From assembly GCA_029432775.1 (NCBI GenBank), contig JAROAZ010000008.1:166016-230015 (forward strand): a stretch of DNA of 64,000 bases, given 5' to 3'. Numbering within the stretch: position 1 is the first letter of the stretch; every line of letters begins with the position of its first letter. The notes under the pieces were generated by a model, which was not told the origin of the DNA, searched no databases, and saw only the letters and a list, made by a program, of their open reading frames with translations. The DNA is from Pontiellaceae bacterium B12227 (GTDB taxonomy: Bacteria > Verrucomicrobiota > Kiritimatiellia > Kiritimatiellales > Pontiellaceae). Shown here in pieces: positions 1 through 8,664 of this stretch. The translations under genes and the position numbers were made by a program.

Positions 1-158
1 TCGAGTTTCTGATCCGGATCCATCGGATCAGGCAACGCCTGATTTCCATCACGCAGATCCACCGAACACCACTGGGGTGACTTCGTTATACTCTTCGACG
101 GCCACTGGCGGTCGGGGAGATCGATCATCTCCGGGATTACATATTTTGGTACACTCAT
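1..158 (-). CDS. leuA: 2-isopropylmalate synthase, N-terminal fragment
   Basis: The first 52 codons of a minus-strand gene run off the left edge. The start codon is the ATG at 158-156, preceded by a clear AGGAGAG ribosome site at 164-170. The translated segment contains [10 protein letters not shown] followed by [13 protein letters not shown], the conserved N-terminal block of the long LeuA form, which condenses 2-oxoisovalerate with acetyl-CoA in leucine synthesis. The DLRDGNQ stretch supplies the catalytic metal-binding Asp of the HMGL-like TIM barrel. The rest of the gene, including the regulatory domain, lies outside the window. Identity is firm from the motif; the exact subfamily cannot be judged from this fragment. 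Confidence 0.9.
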   Translation of the reverse strand, partial: MSVPKYVIPEMIDLPDRQWPSKSITKSPQWCSVDLRDGNQALPDPMDPDQKL

Positions 159-497
159 TTAATCTCTCCTAAAATGGGGCATAATCTAAACAACCCCGCT
201 TCTCTATTCCATTCCATTCATATTTTTTCTAGCCACCTATGAACCGGGTTTCTATCTGAGTTCTTCCGTGTTTTATCCGTGGCCTAAAACCAAAAAACCT
301 CCGCAGGTTGCCCTACGGAGGTTTTCAAAAGAGTTGTCTTTTCAGCAACCTATAGGCAAACCGCCTCCGCAGGATCATTCCCATCGAGTAGTAGCAGGCC
401 GAGTAGTAGATTGTTGAATTCGTGTTTCATAACGGTGGGCAACATAGTTCCAATGGCTGGAACCTGTCAACCTTCAATAAAACTCATTTCCCGCCAT
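159..497. other. Intergenic region between leuA and the M42-like peptidase gene
   Basis: 339 bp without a supportable gene. It holds the leuA ribosome site, a hairpin terminator (294-325) and one copy of the dispersed TTCCA-N5-TGGAA palindrome at 448-462. I see nothing else in it. Confidence 0.6.
294..325 (-). terminator. Hairpin terminator downstream of the peptidase gene
   Basis: Perfect 10-bp arms AAAACCTCCG (294-303) and CGGAGGTTTT (316-325) enclose a 12-nt loop. On the minus strand the stem is followed by a T-rich tract, which suits termination of the six-gene run that ends at 498. The + strand also has a short T run, so it may work in both directions. Confidence 0.7.
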
Positions 498-1589
498 TCA
501 TAACAACGGCGCGCGTTTGTTATAATTTTCCAGCAGCCGGTTTTTCAGTGCGTTGGTATTCGACGCATCCGGTTTGTGCAGGGCAACTTCAGTCAAAAGC
601 GCAACAAGCGATTCAAAGTCGCGAAGATCAATCTGCTCCGGAGCAATGGCCGTTTTTCCCATATTGTGATAATTCCCGAGCGGCAGGCAGACCGCGCAGG
701 TTTGATAGCCCAGCAACGCCAGCCCCGTCGACTCGCAACTCCCGCCGGGCATGAGTGACTCGACAAAGTGCAGGGTCTTATCTTTTAACTTCAGCTCCCG
801 CGCAGTTTTCCGAAGGTTGGAAGTCAGCTCCGGATTAAATACGGTGGTGGCATCGCCCACGCGCACAATGGCGCCCTGCCCCAGTTTTGCATTCGGTTGC
901 GCCTTCGATGCTTCGATGCCCAGAACCGGCCAAGCTGGTTCAATCAATTTATTGTTTGCGGCGGCAATGGCCCCGACAAAGCCGACCTCTTCCGCGCGAG
1001 TCAACAAACCATGCACCGTGCGCCGGCACCCCTCTTCTTTCAGCCGAGCCAGTGCCAGCAGAATGGAAGCCACGCCGCAGAGATCGTCCGCAACCCGGAG
1101 ATTGAGTTTATTCCCGCTCTTCCGCCAGACCGGCAGGTCCCACATCCCCAAGGTGCCTTTCGGAAGATCAGCAACCTGATCCAGCTTGATCCGACACTTC
1201 AGAAAACCGATTTCTTTATTGCGCCGAATGAACTGAATCGTTCCAGAAACCGGAGTTCCAGGCCTTGGAAAAAATTGAACACGGGCTTCAGGAAAATAGC
1301 TTTCGGCCACCCCGCCGCGGAACCAGGCTTGCACCGTTGAACCGCGCCGACTGATCACCTCGAATCCGGGATGATCCATATGTGCCTGCAGTACCCAGGG
1401 ATTCCGGGGCTTCCGCCCCCGACCTTTACAAGTCAGCAGGATGTTCCCGGACGGGTCCTGTTGGAAACCGATGCCCTGTTCCTGCGCCCAGGATTGTATA
1501 AACCCTTGCACATTGGATTCGCAGAACGGTGCCGTCGGCAGCGAAACCACATCCTTGAGCAGCGTAATTTCTTTTTTATTCATACCCAT
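498..1589 (-). CDS. M42-like metallo-aminopeptidase
   Basis: 363 aa and cytoplasmic, with no signal peptide. It has the co-catalytic di-metal pattern of the M42/M20/M28 clan: H70-x-D72 in QAHMDHPGF, D168-D169 in ADDLCG, E200-E201 in RAEEVGF, E226 in GIEAS and H308 near the end in NYHNMG. The EEVG and AHMD blocks resemble the M42 glutamyl aminopeptidase/endoglucanase family, which trims short peptides. The sequence is divergent, so the substrate is open. It is the last gene of the minus-strand run, 14 bp after the preceding gene. The start may instead be the second Met two codons on; neither has a strong ribosome site. A copy of the dispersed palindrome lies inside the gene at 1256, and a TTCCG variant at 808. 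Confidence 0.75.
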   Translation of the reverse strand: MGMNKKEITLLKDVVSLPTAPFCESNVQGFIQSWAQEQGIGFQQDPSGNILLTCKGRGRKPRNPWVLQAHMDHPGFEVISRRGSTVQAWFRGGVAESYFPEARVQFFPRPGTPVSGTIQFIRRNKEIGFLKCRIKLDQVADLPKGTLGMWDLPVWRKSGNKLNLRVADDLCGVASILLALARLKEEGCRRTVHGLLTRAEEVGFVGAIAAANNKLIEPAWPVLGIEASKAQPNAKLGQGAIVRVGDATTVFNPELTSNLRKTARELKLKDKTLHFVESLMPGGSCESTGLALLGYQTCAVCLPLGNYHNMGKTAIAPEQIDLRDFESLVALLTEVALHKPDASNTNALKNRLLENYNKRAPLL

Positions 1590-1603
1590 TGTCTCTAACT
1601 TTT

Positions 1604-2389
1604 TTAGTTGTCGAATCCTGGGCGACGGAACACCAGTGCTTCAGGCATTCGGTGCTCAAGCGCTGCTTTGATTCGTACTAAACAAATTTGAAGATCCAAT
1701 GCTTCATCCTGAAGATCAAGTTGCCCTCCTAGCGTCTGCCATGCGCCGAGACTTCGATCGATCGCGATCAGCGCAATTTTTGCAGATCCAAGCGCGTCAT
1801 CCATCATATCTTGCTCCTCATCCTCAAGCCCCATCAGAGCACGAGAAATCTTGGGATAGAGGAAATATTGATACCAACGCACAACCTCAACTGCATCGTG
1901 GAGATCCAGAAGAGCGGGAATGGGATCGTGGCCAGATATCCCCATATCGACCTCCCGTTTCATTTGCTTCAACTGCTCCGCAAACTGCTCTTCATATCGC
2001 CCCATCCAGTCATCTACGGCAGTGGCATAGGCTTTCGATTCTCTGCCAAGGAAACTTCCATCAACCAAACGTTCTTTACGCCGCTCTCTTTTTTCGAGTT
2101 CAACATCCACGTCTGCATTCAGATCCAGTCCCCATTGTTCGGCCGACTCCTGAAGCAGTTCCATGGCGAGCTGAAAGCTTTCGTGAATTCCTTCCCAGAA
2201 TTGCTCATTCCCGGGATCGCTTCGTGGTGAGTCCTTGGTCCGCAGATCGGGATCCATGGCAAACGAAAGACATCGACTGCGCATGGTGCACCGCTCGCAC
2301 CAGCGGTCGCAATAGTTGTAGATACCGGAAACAAACTGCTCGTCCCCAGCCAGTCTTTTCAACCGTTCCTTCTTCTCTTCAACACCCAT
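1604..2389 (-). CDS. Hypothetical protein with an N-terminal four-cysteine cluster
   Basis: 261 aa. I do not recognise the family. The N-terminus carries C27-x3-C31-x2-C34-x5-C40, a compact cluster that could bind zinc or an iron-sulfur centre. The rest is charged and probably helical, with no signal peptide or membrane segment. It lies between pheA (34 bp upstream) and the peptidase gene (14 bp downstream) on the same strand, so it is probably co-transcribed. The cysteine spacing is seen directly; metal binding is inference. Confidence 0.7.
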   Translation of the reverse strand: MGVEEKKERLKRLAGDEQFVSGIYNYCDRWCERCTMRSRCLSFAMDPDLRTKDSPRSDPGNEQFWEGIHESFQLAMELLQESAEQWGLDLNADVDVELEKRERRKERLVDGSFLGRESKAYATAVDDWMGRYEEQFAEQLKQMKREVDMGISGHDPIPALLDLHDAVEVVRWYQYFLYPKISRALMGLEDEEQDMMDDALGSAKIALIAIDRSLGAWQTLGGQLDLQDEALDLQICLVRIKAALEHRMPEALVFRRPGFDN

Positions 2390-2423
2390 AACATAACCGC
2401 CTAAAGGCGGAACTACATGCCGT

Positions 2424-3488
2424 TTAAATTTCTGCTTTAGGATAAGAGCCGAGAACGGTCATGAGTGTGCAGTGCTCCTGCAGCTCGTCGAGAGCCCGCT
2501 TCACTTCCGCATCATCCGAATGACCATCAATGTCGACGAAGAAATAGTATTCCCAGTTCTTATTCTTGCTCGGGCGCGACTCGATCTTTGTCATGTTAAT
2601 GTTATCGGCTTTGAAAACAGAAAGGGCGTCATAGAGCGCGCCCACCTTATGCTTCACGCCGAACATGACAGATGTTTTATCGTCACCGGTCGGAGCGCTG
2701 TATTCCTGCCCGATAATGAGGAAGCGGGTGGTATTGCCCTGCATGTCCTGAATATTTTCGGCCAGCACATCAATTTTATACATGTCGGAAGCCATGACAC
2801 TGGCGACCGCGGCGGCCCCCGGTGTTTCCAGCGCCAGCTGCACCGCCTTGGTGGTGCTTTCCACCGGCGAAAGTTTTGCATTCGGCATATTGGCCGCCAG
2901 CCAGGCACGGCACTGGCCGAATGCTTCCTGTTTACTGAAAATCAGGTTCACGTCGTCGCGCGCCTCATTTGAAAGCAGCGTGAGTGAAATAGGCAGATAA
3001 ATTTCCGCACAGATTTTCAGTGTGGTCGAAGCAAATTGATCGAAGGTGTGGGTAACCGCACCTTCGGTGGAGTTCTCCACCGGCACCACACCGTAGTCCG
3101 CCGTCCGGCTTGCCACGCGGTCGAACACTTCCGCAATCGTGCTGGTCGGAATGTAGTCGACACTGACGCCGAATTTATTGCGGGCGGCCTGATGCGTAAA
3201 GGTGGCTTCCGGCCCGAGATAGGCAATCTTCATCTCCGTTTCCAGCGCGAGCGCGGCCGACATAATTTCGCGGTAAATCGCATGAGCGGACTCTTCCGGC
3301 AGCGGACCGGCATTCAGCGATTTAATCTTATCGAACACCGCCCGTTCGCGGGATGGAACATAGATTTCGGCTCCGTTTTTCTTTTTCTCTTCACCGATCT
3401 TGAGCACCACATTAATGCGCTCATTGAGCAGACGTACAATTTCGCTATCCAGCGAATCGATCTCTATTCTGTATTCATCAAGATTCAT
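2424..3488 (-). CDS. pheA: Bifunctional chorismate mutase / prephenate dehydratase (P-protein)
   Basis: 354 aa with three domains in order. Residues about 1-85 form an AroQ-type chorismate mutase helix bundle (IDSLDSEIVRLLNER; VPSRERAV). Residues about 87-265 form prephenate dehydratase, starting IAYLGPEATFTHQAA and including the catalytic NTTRFLIIG block. Residues about 270-350 form an ACT domain with the ESRP phenylalanine-binding motif. It converts chorismate through prephenate to phenylpyruvate, and the ACT domain suggests feedback inhibition by phenylalanine. Length is normal for the family. It follows scpB after a 74-bp gap on the same strand. Confidence 0.96.
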   Translation of the reverse strand: MNLDEYRIEIDSLDSEIVRLLNERINVVLKIGEEKKKNGAEIYVPSRERAVFDKIKSLNAGPLPEESAHAIYREIMSAALALETEMKIAYLGPEATFTHQAARNKFGVSVDYIPTSTIAEVFDRVASRTADYGVVPVENSTEGAVTHTFDQFASTTLKICAEIYLPISLTLLSNEARDDVNLIFSKQEAFGQCRAWLAANMPNAKLSPVESTTKAVQLALETPGAAAVASVMASDMYKIDVLAENIQDMQGNTTRFLIIGQEYSAPTGDDKTSVMFGVKHKVGALYDALSVFKADNINMTKIESRPSKNKNWEYYFFVDIDGHSDDAEVKRALDELQEHCTLMTVLGSYPKAEI

Positions 3489-3562
3489 ATTCCACCTCTT
3501 CTATTGAAGCAGCCGCAACGGGGCACAAAACCCGGCGCACAGCTCTTTGTGCTTTTTTACGG

Positions 3563-4324
3563 CTATCCTTCTTTTTCTTTCGTTTCGGTATCCACCGCTT
3601 CATCTGAAGTCTGGATTTCTTCATCCAGCGCGGCCATGGACTCCTCGGCAAGGTCCTGATCCGCAGCTTCATTTTTCAGCTCTTCCTTCGTTTTCGGAAG
3701 GTCTTCAGCAGTCTCTTTCTTTCTCTTCTCTCCTGCCGGCAGGGTACGTTTCAGTTCCTGACTGCCCGGCAGATCGTTAATATCATTAATGCCAAAGTGT
3801 TCCAGGAACTTCTGTGTGGTTCCGAACAGCCACGGACGGCCCGGCAACTCGGAACGCTTCACAACGCGCACCAGCTGCATATCGATCAGCTTACGCAAAA
3901 CGGCATCCACCGACACACCGCGGACTTCTTCAATCTCGGAGCGCAGACAGGGTTGGCGATAGGCCACGATGGCGAGTGTTTCCAACGCCGGCTTGGAGAG
4001 TCGCATAGTCTGGTTTTTTTCCAGCAATGCCCGGACAAACGGACCGCAGGCGGCATCGTTCTGCAGACGATAGGCTCCGGCAACCAGCGCAATGCCTAAA
4101 CCGACTTTGGCCTTTTCCAGATCCTCCGTCAGTTGCTCAACGGCCCCCTCTATCTGTTTGTCCGTTGCTTTGGCATATTGCTCATAAGGCCCGCCGAAAC
4201 CATTCCCGGTTTCGATCATCGCCTTGCGCATGCGCTTAACCGTCAGCGGCTCTTTGGCCGCAAACAGCAGGGCACCGACAATCTGTTTCAATTCTGGAAG
4301 TACTTCCACTGTGCTTTCGCTCAT
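3563..4324 (-). CDS. scpB: Segregation and condensation protein B
   Basis: 253 aa. The core (about 1-165) carries the ScpB signatures IVGALLFAAKEPLT, then SKPALETLAIVAYRQPCLRSEIEEVRGV and GRPWLFGTTQKFLEHFGI, which form two winged helices. With ScpA it forms the kleisin complex of SMC condensin, acting on chromosome compaction and segregation. An acidic, lysine-rich low-complexity tail of about 80 residues follows the core; such tails vary in this family. The gene starts 17 bp after scpA, the usual pairing, so the two are surely one transcription unit. Confidence 0.96.
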   Translation of the reverse strand: MSESTVEVLPELKQIVGALLFAAKEPLTVKRMRKAMIETGNGFGGPYEQYAKATDKQIEGAVEQLTEDLEKAKVGLGIALVAGAYRLQNDAACGPFVRALLEKNQTMRLSKPALETLAIVAYRQPCLRSEIEEVRGVSVDAVLRKLIDMQLVRVVKRSELPGRPWLFGTTQKFLEHFGINDINDLPGSQELKRTLPAGEKRKKETAEDLPKTKEELKNEAADQDLAEESMAALDEEIQTSDEAVDTETKEKEG

Positions 4325-4341
4325 CTTCGTCTCCGTCGCAA

Positions 4342-5220
4342 CTAAAGCTCGTCTTCCTCGTCATCTTCAAATTCGTCCTCGTCGGACTCGTCCTTCACGG
4401 CCGCGGGCTCATCGCCCAGTTGAAATTCCGGATGAGGCTCTTCCTCCTCTTCCGGCGGCAGGGTCGGCTCCGGATCGGGTTCACGCGGCTCCACCATGAT
4501 GGCACTGAAATGATCGTCCTGCACGCAGGCAATCTTGTTCAGCTTGATCAGCTCCAGCACCGCCAGAAATGTGCAGACAATTTCCTGCCGGGAAGTCATG
4601 CCGCCAAACAAATCCGAAACGCACATCCGCTTCACGACCTTCAGGTTTTCAACGATAAACGAAACCTTCTGGCCCACCGTATATTCCTCGGCAAAGATTT
4701 CCTGAAGATCCTCTTCCTGCACCCGGCCCAGTGCTTCGTTCATGGCGGAGATCAGATCGAAAATACTCGCATCCTTCAAATCCACATCCGGCGCAGCACC
4801 CAGCTCAACGTGCTCGCTTTCGCGGGCGAACACATTCTCCATATGGAGTTCCAGATCCTCGAGGTGATCGGCGGCATCTTTGAACTTCTTATATTCCACC
4901 AGCTGACGAACCAGATCCCAACGCGGATCTTCCTCTTCTTCGTCATCATTATCCTTGCGCTCATCAACCGGCAGCAGCATCCGGCTCTTAATCAGCATCA
5001 GCGTCGCCGACATCACAATAAAGTCACCGGCAATATTCAGATCCAGCACCTTCATCAGACTGAGATATTCCATATACTGATCCGTAATGCGGCCGATCGG
5101 AATATCATAGATATCCACCTCGTCCTTTTTGATCAGATACAAAAGTAGATCCAGCGGTCCCTCGAAAACTTCGAGCTGAACTTTGTAGTCGTCTTTAATT
5201 AGTTCCATAGAGCTAGACAC
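4342..5220 (-). CDS. scpA: Segregation and condensation protein A (kleisin)
   Basis: 292 aa. The N-terminal signature VFEGPLDLLLYLIKKDEVDIYDIPI is diagnostic of ScpA, which bridges the SMC heads and binds ScpB. The C-terminal winged-helix region runs to about residue 240 and is followed by a highly acidic tail with EEEEE and DEDEFEDDEEDEL stretches. Start choice: a GTG at 5220 has AGGA four bases upstream, while the ATG four codons later (5208) has no ribosome site at a usable distance, so I favour GTG. It lies 69 bp after trpS and 17 bp before scpB. Confidence 0.95.
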   Translation of the reverse strand: MSSSMELIKDDYKVQLEVFEGPLDLLLYLIKKDEVDIYDIPIGRITDQYMEYLSLMKVLDLNIAGDFIVMSATLMLIKSRMLLPVDERKDNDDEEEEDPRWDLVRQLVEYKKFKDAADHLEDLELHMENVFARESEHVELGAAPDVDLKDASIFDLISAMNEALGRVQEEDLQEIFAEEYTVGQKVSFIVENLKVVKRMCVSDLFGGMTSRQEIVCTFLAVLELIKLNKIACVQDDHFSAIMVEPREPDPEPTLPPEEEEEPHPEFQLGDEPAAVKDESDEDEFEDDEEDEL

Positions 5221-5289
5221 ACAATCCTGTTGTTCGTGGCGCGGGCACCCTGCCCGAGATCCACAGGCAGAACGCCCATGCTGCGATTC

Positions 5290-6252
5290 TTATTCAAGTC
5301 CGACCGCCTGCCGGGCTTTGTTCAGCGTTTCGCGTGCGAGAATCGATGCTTTCTCGGCACCGGCTTTCAGTACGTCTTCAACGTAGTCCATATTTTCCAC
5401 CAGTTCGCGGCGTTTTTCACGCATCGGGCCGAAATGTTCGTTGATCTTATCCAGCAGCTCGATTTTCGCATGACCGTAGCCCATACCCCCGGCGCGGTAG
5501 CGGTCTGCAAGGGCCGCCTGTTCCTCTTCCGTGGCCAGCAGTTTATAGAGAGCGAAAACGTTGTCGCCTTCCGGCTCCTTGGGTTCTTCCATCTCCTTGC
5601 TGTCCGTCAGGATTTTCATGACCCGCTTTTTCAGCGGTTTGCCTTCCATGAAGATCTCGAGTGTATTGTCGTAGGATTTGGACATCTTCTGCCCGTCCAC
5701 CCCCGGCACCACCGCCACATTCTCGCGAATGGAGGGCTCCGGAATCGTGAAAACCTCACCGAAGGTGTTATTAAACTTCGTCGCCAGGTCGCGGGTCACC
5801 TCCACGTGCTGCTTCTGGTCTTTCCCCACCGGCACCACATTGGCCTGCGGCGCAAGAATATCCGCCGCCATCAGCACCGGATAGGCAAAAAGGCCGTGCA
5901 TGGTGGCAAATCCTTTGGCAATCTTATCTTTATAAGAATGGCAGCGCTCCAACAGCCCCATCGGACAGACGTTCGAAAGCAGCCACGCCAGCTCGTGCAC
6001 TTCCGGTACATCGCTCTGGCGATAAAGTGCCGTACGCTCCGGATCAATGCCCGCCGCCAGAAAGTCCAGCGCCACATCCGTGGTCATTTCGCGCAAAGCC
6101 GCCGCATCCTGCACCGTGGTCATCGCATGGTAGTTTGCAATAAAAATATAGGCGTCGCCCTGCTCCTGCAGTTCAACCGCCGGCTTCATCGCTCCGAAAT
6201 AGTTACCGATATGCAGTTTGCCCGAAGGCTGAATACCCGTCAGAATTCTCAT
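5290..6252 (-). CDS. trpS: Tryptophan--tRNA ligase
   Basis: 320 aa from the ATG at 6252, which has GGAG at a good distance upstream; the open frame extends further 5' but without family similarity. Class I synthetase motifs are present: HIGN (residues 14-17, the HIGH box) and KMSKS (189-193). Other TrpRS blocks include GIQPSGKLHIGNYFGA, GLFAYPVLMAADILA and VPVGKDQ. It charges tRNA-Trp. It is the first gene of the co-oriented run that continues into scpA, scpB and pheA. Confidence 0.97.
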   Translation of the reverse strand: MRILTGIQPSGKLHIGNYFGAMKPAVELQEQGDAYIFIANYHAMTTVQDAAALREMTTDVALDFLAAGIDPERTALYRQSDVPEVHELAWLLSNVCPMGLLERCHSYKDKIAKGFATMHGLFAYPVLMAADILAPQANVVPVGKDQKQHVEVTRDLATKFNNTFGEVFTIPEPSIRENVAVVPGVDGQKMSKSYDNTLEIFMEGKPLKKRVMKILTDSKEMEEPKEPEGDNVFALYKLLATEEEQAALADRYRAGGMGYGHAKIELLDKINEHFGPMREKRRELVENMDYVEDVLKAGAEKASILARETLNKARQAVGLE

Positions 6253-7061
6253 TAAAATCGCTCCAAATCTCTTTCTAAAATACAGAACCCGTGTTTTTAC
6301 CTGTTCCGCGCCCCCGTTACAAATCCCAAAACGGCACAACTCAAAGCAAATGGTGTGTAATGGAATAACCGGAAGATCCCGGAGCTGATATACCCATCAT
6401 ACACCGTCCAGCGGGGTGCCATACCAGCGTCACATGGATCCTCGTCGATGAAGGGACGACCTCTATGCCGCCCTACCGTCCAAATAGACTTGCAGAAACT
6501 GGACGGGACAGAGCCCATTTAGCACAAAGCCACGATGGCGGATTTAAATCTACAACAACGCATTCCACACCTTTCACCAATCGTGACACATCATTTTGCG
6601 TGCTTCTTGCATGCCTTAACACCTGGCTGGTATGGCCTCGCGACCCGGGATCGTCGATCAACCCGCCCCTACCGCCTTCACCTTCAATGATGGCGGCAAT
6701 AAACCGGGAGTTGCAGACCTCCGGGGCCCAGAGCCCCGGGTTGTGTCCGGATCTTCCGGAAGACCTTCCTTGAAAGTCATGTAGATGTCTGTATTCCGCA
6801 CAACCGGGGCATAAGGAATAATTTAGGTAAGATCTGTTAAAACAATCCAGCTGTCGGCAGACGAAATGATCGTCAGCAGTCCTGCGCCTTCCATCTGTTG
6901 CGCGCACCACTGCGCACGCGTATTTTGACTTATCCCTGCCTCCCAGCGTATTGGTGTAGCTATCCGAACAAATATGTATTTTCACCCTTCCGATGGATTT
7001 GACGGAGAGCCCCCGTATTTGGTGGAGAGCCTGAAATTGAGACCACGACGGCAATAAAAAA
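6253..7061. other. Long intergenic region without a supportable gene
   Basis: About 800 bp between trpS and the tRNA-Glu pair. The open frames here have the odd composition of random translation (many Arg, Ser, Cys) and lack ribosome sites. On the minus strand near 6900-6985 a frame reads SDSYTNTLGGRDKSKYA, and the neighbouring frame just downstream reads LLTIISSADSWIVLTDLT and then stops. That would fit a decayed, frameshifted gene, but I do not recognise the family and leave it unassigned. Confidence 0.4.
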
Positions 7062-7088
7062 GCTCATGCGTCGAAACGATGCATGAGC
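7062..7088 (-). terminator. Terminator of the tRNA-Glu pair
   Basis: A hairpin GCTCATGC.../...GCATGAGC with a short GAAA-type loop is flanked by A6 on the left and A6 on the right (T6 on the minus strand). It begins 8 bp after the 3' end of the first tRNA-Glu. It can terminate transcription of the tRNAs on the minus strand. Confidence 0.8.
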
Positions 7089-7095
7089 AAAAAAG

Positions 7096-7171
7096 TGGCG
7101 ACCCCTACGGGACTCGAACCCGTGTTGCCAGGATGAAAACCTGGAGTCCTAGGCCACTAGACGAAGGGGTC
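7096..7171 (-). tRNA. tRNA-Glu (anticodon TTC)
   Basis: On the minus strand the gene begins GACCCCTTCGTCTAG and ends AGGGGTC-G-CCA, so the 7-bp acceptor stem is perfect and CCA is encoded. The anticodon stem CCAGG/CCTGG encloses TTTTCAT, which gives anticodon TTC. The T arm carries GGTTCGAGTCC. The length is 76 nt including CCA. It is one of two near-identical tandem copies. Confidence 0.97.
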
Positions 7172-7205
7172 GCTAGAATGTTTTTCCGAAGCGCCATTAA
7201 AAAAA

Positions 7206-7281
7206 TGGCGACCCCTACGGGACTCGAACCCGTGTTGCCAGGATGAAAACCTGGAGTCCTAGGCCACTAGACGAAGGGGTC
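7206..7281 (-). tRNA. tRNA-Glu (anticodon TTC), second copy
   Basis: The gene body is identical to the copy at 7096-7171 and is separated from it by 34 bp. It is the upstream member on the minus strand. Two adjacent copies suggest a recent tandem duplication and demand for GAA/GAG decoding. Confidence 0.97.
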
Positions 7282-7470
7282 TTCGGTAAAAACGAGGGCG
7301 TAATGTAGCAGACCGATCAGACTCAGCAACAAAAAATTTCAATTTTTTCAAATCACCTCAAATTCACCTCGAAAAAGTCACGGAAGTTCTCACGATCGTG
7401 AGTACTTCCGTGACCTCGCCGGATTTGCGCGCCTTCCCGCTTTACTTCGTTTCCGCCAATTGGCAGGGTC

Positions 7471-7567
7471 TCACTTCAATCACCCGGGGTGCCTTTCCAA
7501 TGGTTTGGAATGAGCTGAGATTATACCCGTTGAACCTGATCCGGATCATGCCGGCGAAAGGAAGCGT
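7471..7567 (+). promoter_or_regulatory. TPP (THI-box) riboswitch
   Basis: Conserved THI-box blocks are present in order: CGGGGTGCC, CTGAGATTATACCCG, TTGAACCTGATCCGGATCATGCCGGCG and the closing GGAAGCG. The P1 arms are CACTTC and GGAAGCG. The variable P3 arm is made of TTCCAA-TGGT-TTGGAA (7495-7510), a six-base-centre member of the dispersed palindrome family. The riboswitch precedes thiS-thiG-thiH, and an intrinsic terminator follows it, so thiamine pyrophosphate probably represses by transcription termination. Confidence 0.95.
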
Positions 7568-7580
7568 GGAGCATTTTTCC

Positions 7581-7611
7581 AGCGTTTCCGGGTTCCGGGA
7601 ACGCTTTTTTT
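7581..7611 (+). terminator. Riboswitch-controlled intrinsic terminator
   Basis: AGCGTTTCCGG (7581-7591) pairs with CCGGGAACGCT (7595-7605), with one mismatch, and seven T follow. It lies just after the TPP aptamer and 15 bp before the thiS start. This is the expected expression platform for an OFF switch. Confidence 0.9.
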
Positions 7612-7625
7612 GTGGAGATAGCAGA

Positions 7626-7826
7626 ATGAAACTGACCGTAAACGGAGAGGCCCACGTGCATGAGGGCAATGGAACCATCGCCGCCCTGCTCGAAGAACTG
7701 GGTGCAAACCCGGCGCACACAGCGCTGATGGTGAATGGCGATGTGATTCCTTCCGAAGGTTGGAAAAACACAACACTGAATGAAAATGATGAAGTCGAAA
7801 TGCTCGTCTTCGTTGGCGGCGGATAG
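7626..7826 (+). CDS. thiS: Sulfur carrier protein ThiS
   Basis: 66 aa from the ATG at 7626, preceded by GGAG. It is a beta-grasp, ubiquitin-like fold (MKLTVNGE...LLEELG...ALMVNGDVI) ending in the C-terminal Gly-Gly that becomes the thiocarboxylate. It carries the sulfur used by ThiG to build the thiazole ring of thiamine. An upstream in-frame extension would run through the riboswitch and is rejected. A TTCCG variant of the dispersed motif at 7751 is translated as SEGWKN. Confidence 0.95.
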   Translation: MKLTVNGEAHVHEGNGTIAALLEELGANPAHTALMVNGDVIPSEGWKNTTLNENDEVEMLVFVGGG

Positions 7827-7875
7827 CGAACCGTAGAATAAGGAACTCCGAATACTGAATTTCGAAAGGGTAACT

Positions 7876-8664
7876 ATGACAAACGATATTTTAAAAGTAG
7901 GCGACCAGGAGCTGGGCTCACGCCTTTTTCTGGGGACCGGTAAATTTTCCAGCACACAGGCGATGATCGAAGCCGTAAAGGCTTCCGGCACCGAACTGGT
8001 GACCGTGGCCCTGCGCCGCTTCAACCGCGATCAGGCCGAAGACGATCTCTACGGCCCGCTCTCCCTGCTTGAAAACGTAAAGCTCATGCCCAACACCTCC
8101 GGTGCCATGAATGCGAAAGAGGCCGTTCGTGCGGCCATGCTCGGTCGTGAACTCAGTAAAAGCCGTATCGTCAAACTGGAAATCCACCCGAACCCGCATC
8201 ATCTGCTGCCAGACGCCATCGAAACATTCGAAGCCGCCATTGAGCTGGTGAAACAGGATTTCCTCGTCCTGCCCTACATTCCGGCCGATCCGGTTCTGGC
8301 CAAGCGGCTCGAAGATATCGGTTGCGCGGCGGTCATGCCGCTGGGCGCCGCGATTGGCACCGGCAAAGGACTCTCCACTGCGGAGATGATTAAAATCATC
8401 GTGCGCGATGCCAGCGTACCCGTCGTGGTCGATGCCGGTCTGCGCTCCCCGTCCGAAGCCGCCGCAGCCATGGAAATGGGTTGCGACGCGGTGCTGGTGA
8501 ACTCCGCCGTTGCCGCCGCCGAAAATCCGGCCGCCATGGGCGCCGCCTTCAAAACAGGCACCGAAGCCGGGCGCATGGCATTTGAAGCCGGCCTTATGCC
8601 GACCTCCGAGATCGCGGTGGCCAGCTCCCCCTTAACCTCTTTCCTATCGGCTTCAGATGATTGA
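7876..8664 (+). CDS. thiG: Thiazole synthase
   Basis: 262 aa TIM-barrel enzyme. It joins 1-deoxy-D-xylulose 5-phosphate, dehydroglycine and ThiS thiocarboxylate into thiazole phosphate. The Schiff-base lysine is K100 in SRIVKLEI. Phosphate-binding blocks [14 protein letters not shown] and [15 protein letters not shown] match the family. It sits 49 bp after thiS and overlaps thiH by 8 bp, so translation is probably coupled. Length is normal. Confidence 0.96.
   Translation: MTNDILKVGDQELGSRLFLGTGKFSSTQAMIEAVKASGTELVTVALRRFNRDQAEDDLYGPLSLLENVKLMPNTSGAMNAKEAVRAAMLGRELSKSRIVKLEIHPNPHHLLPDAIETFEAAIELVKQDFLVLPYIPADPVLAKRLEDIGCAAVMPLGAAIGTGKGLSTAEMIKIIVRDASVPVVVDAGLRSPSEAAAAMEMGCDAVLVNSAVAAAENPAAMGAAFKTGTEAGRMAFEAGLMPTSEIAVASSPLTSFLSASDD

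Noticed and set aside
5230..6255. A long + strand open frame (341 codons)
   Set aside because: It is antisense to trpS, whose HIGN and KMSKS motifs are intact; the + frame is His/Arg/Phe-rich, as expected from the opposite strand of a biased gene.
6473..7054. A 193-codon minus frame upstream of trpS
   Set aside because: Composition is not protein-like overall. A possible frameshifted remnant near 6900-6985 could not be assigned to any family.
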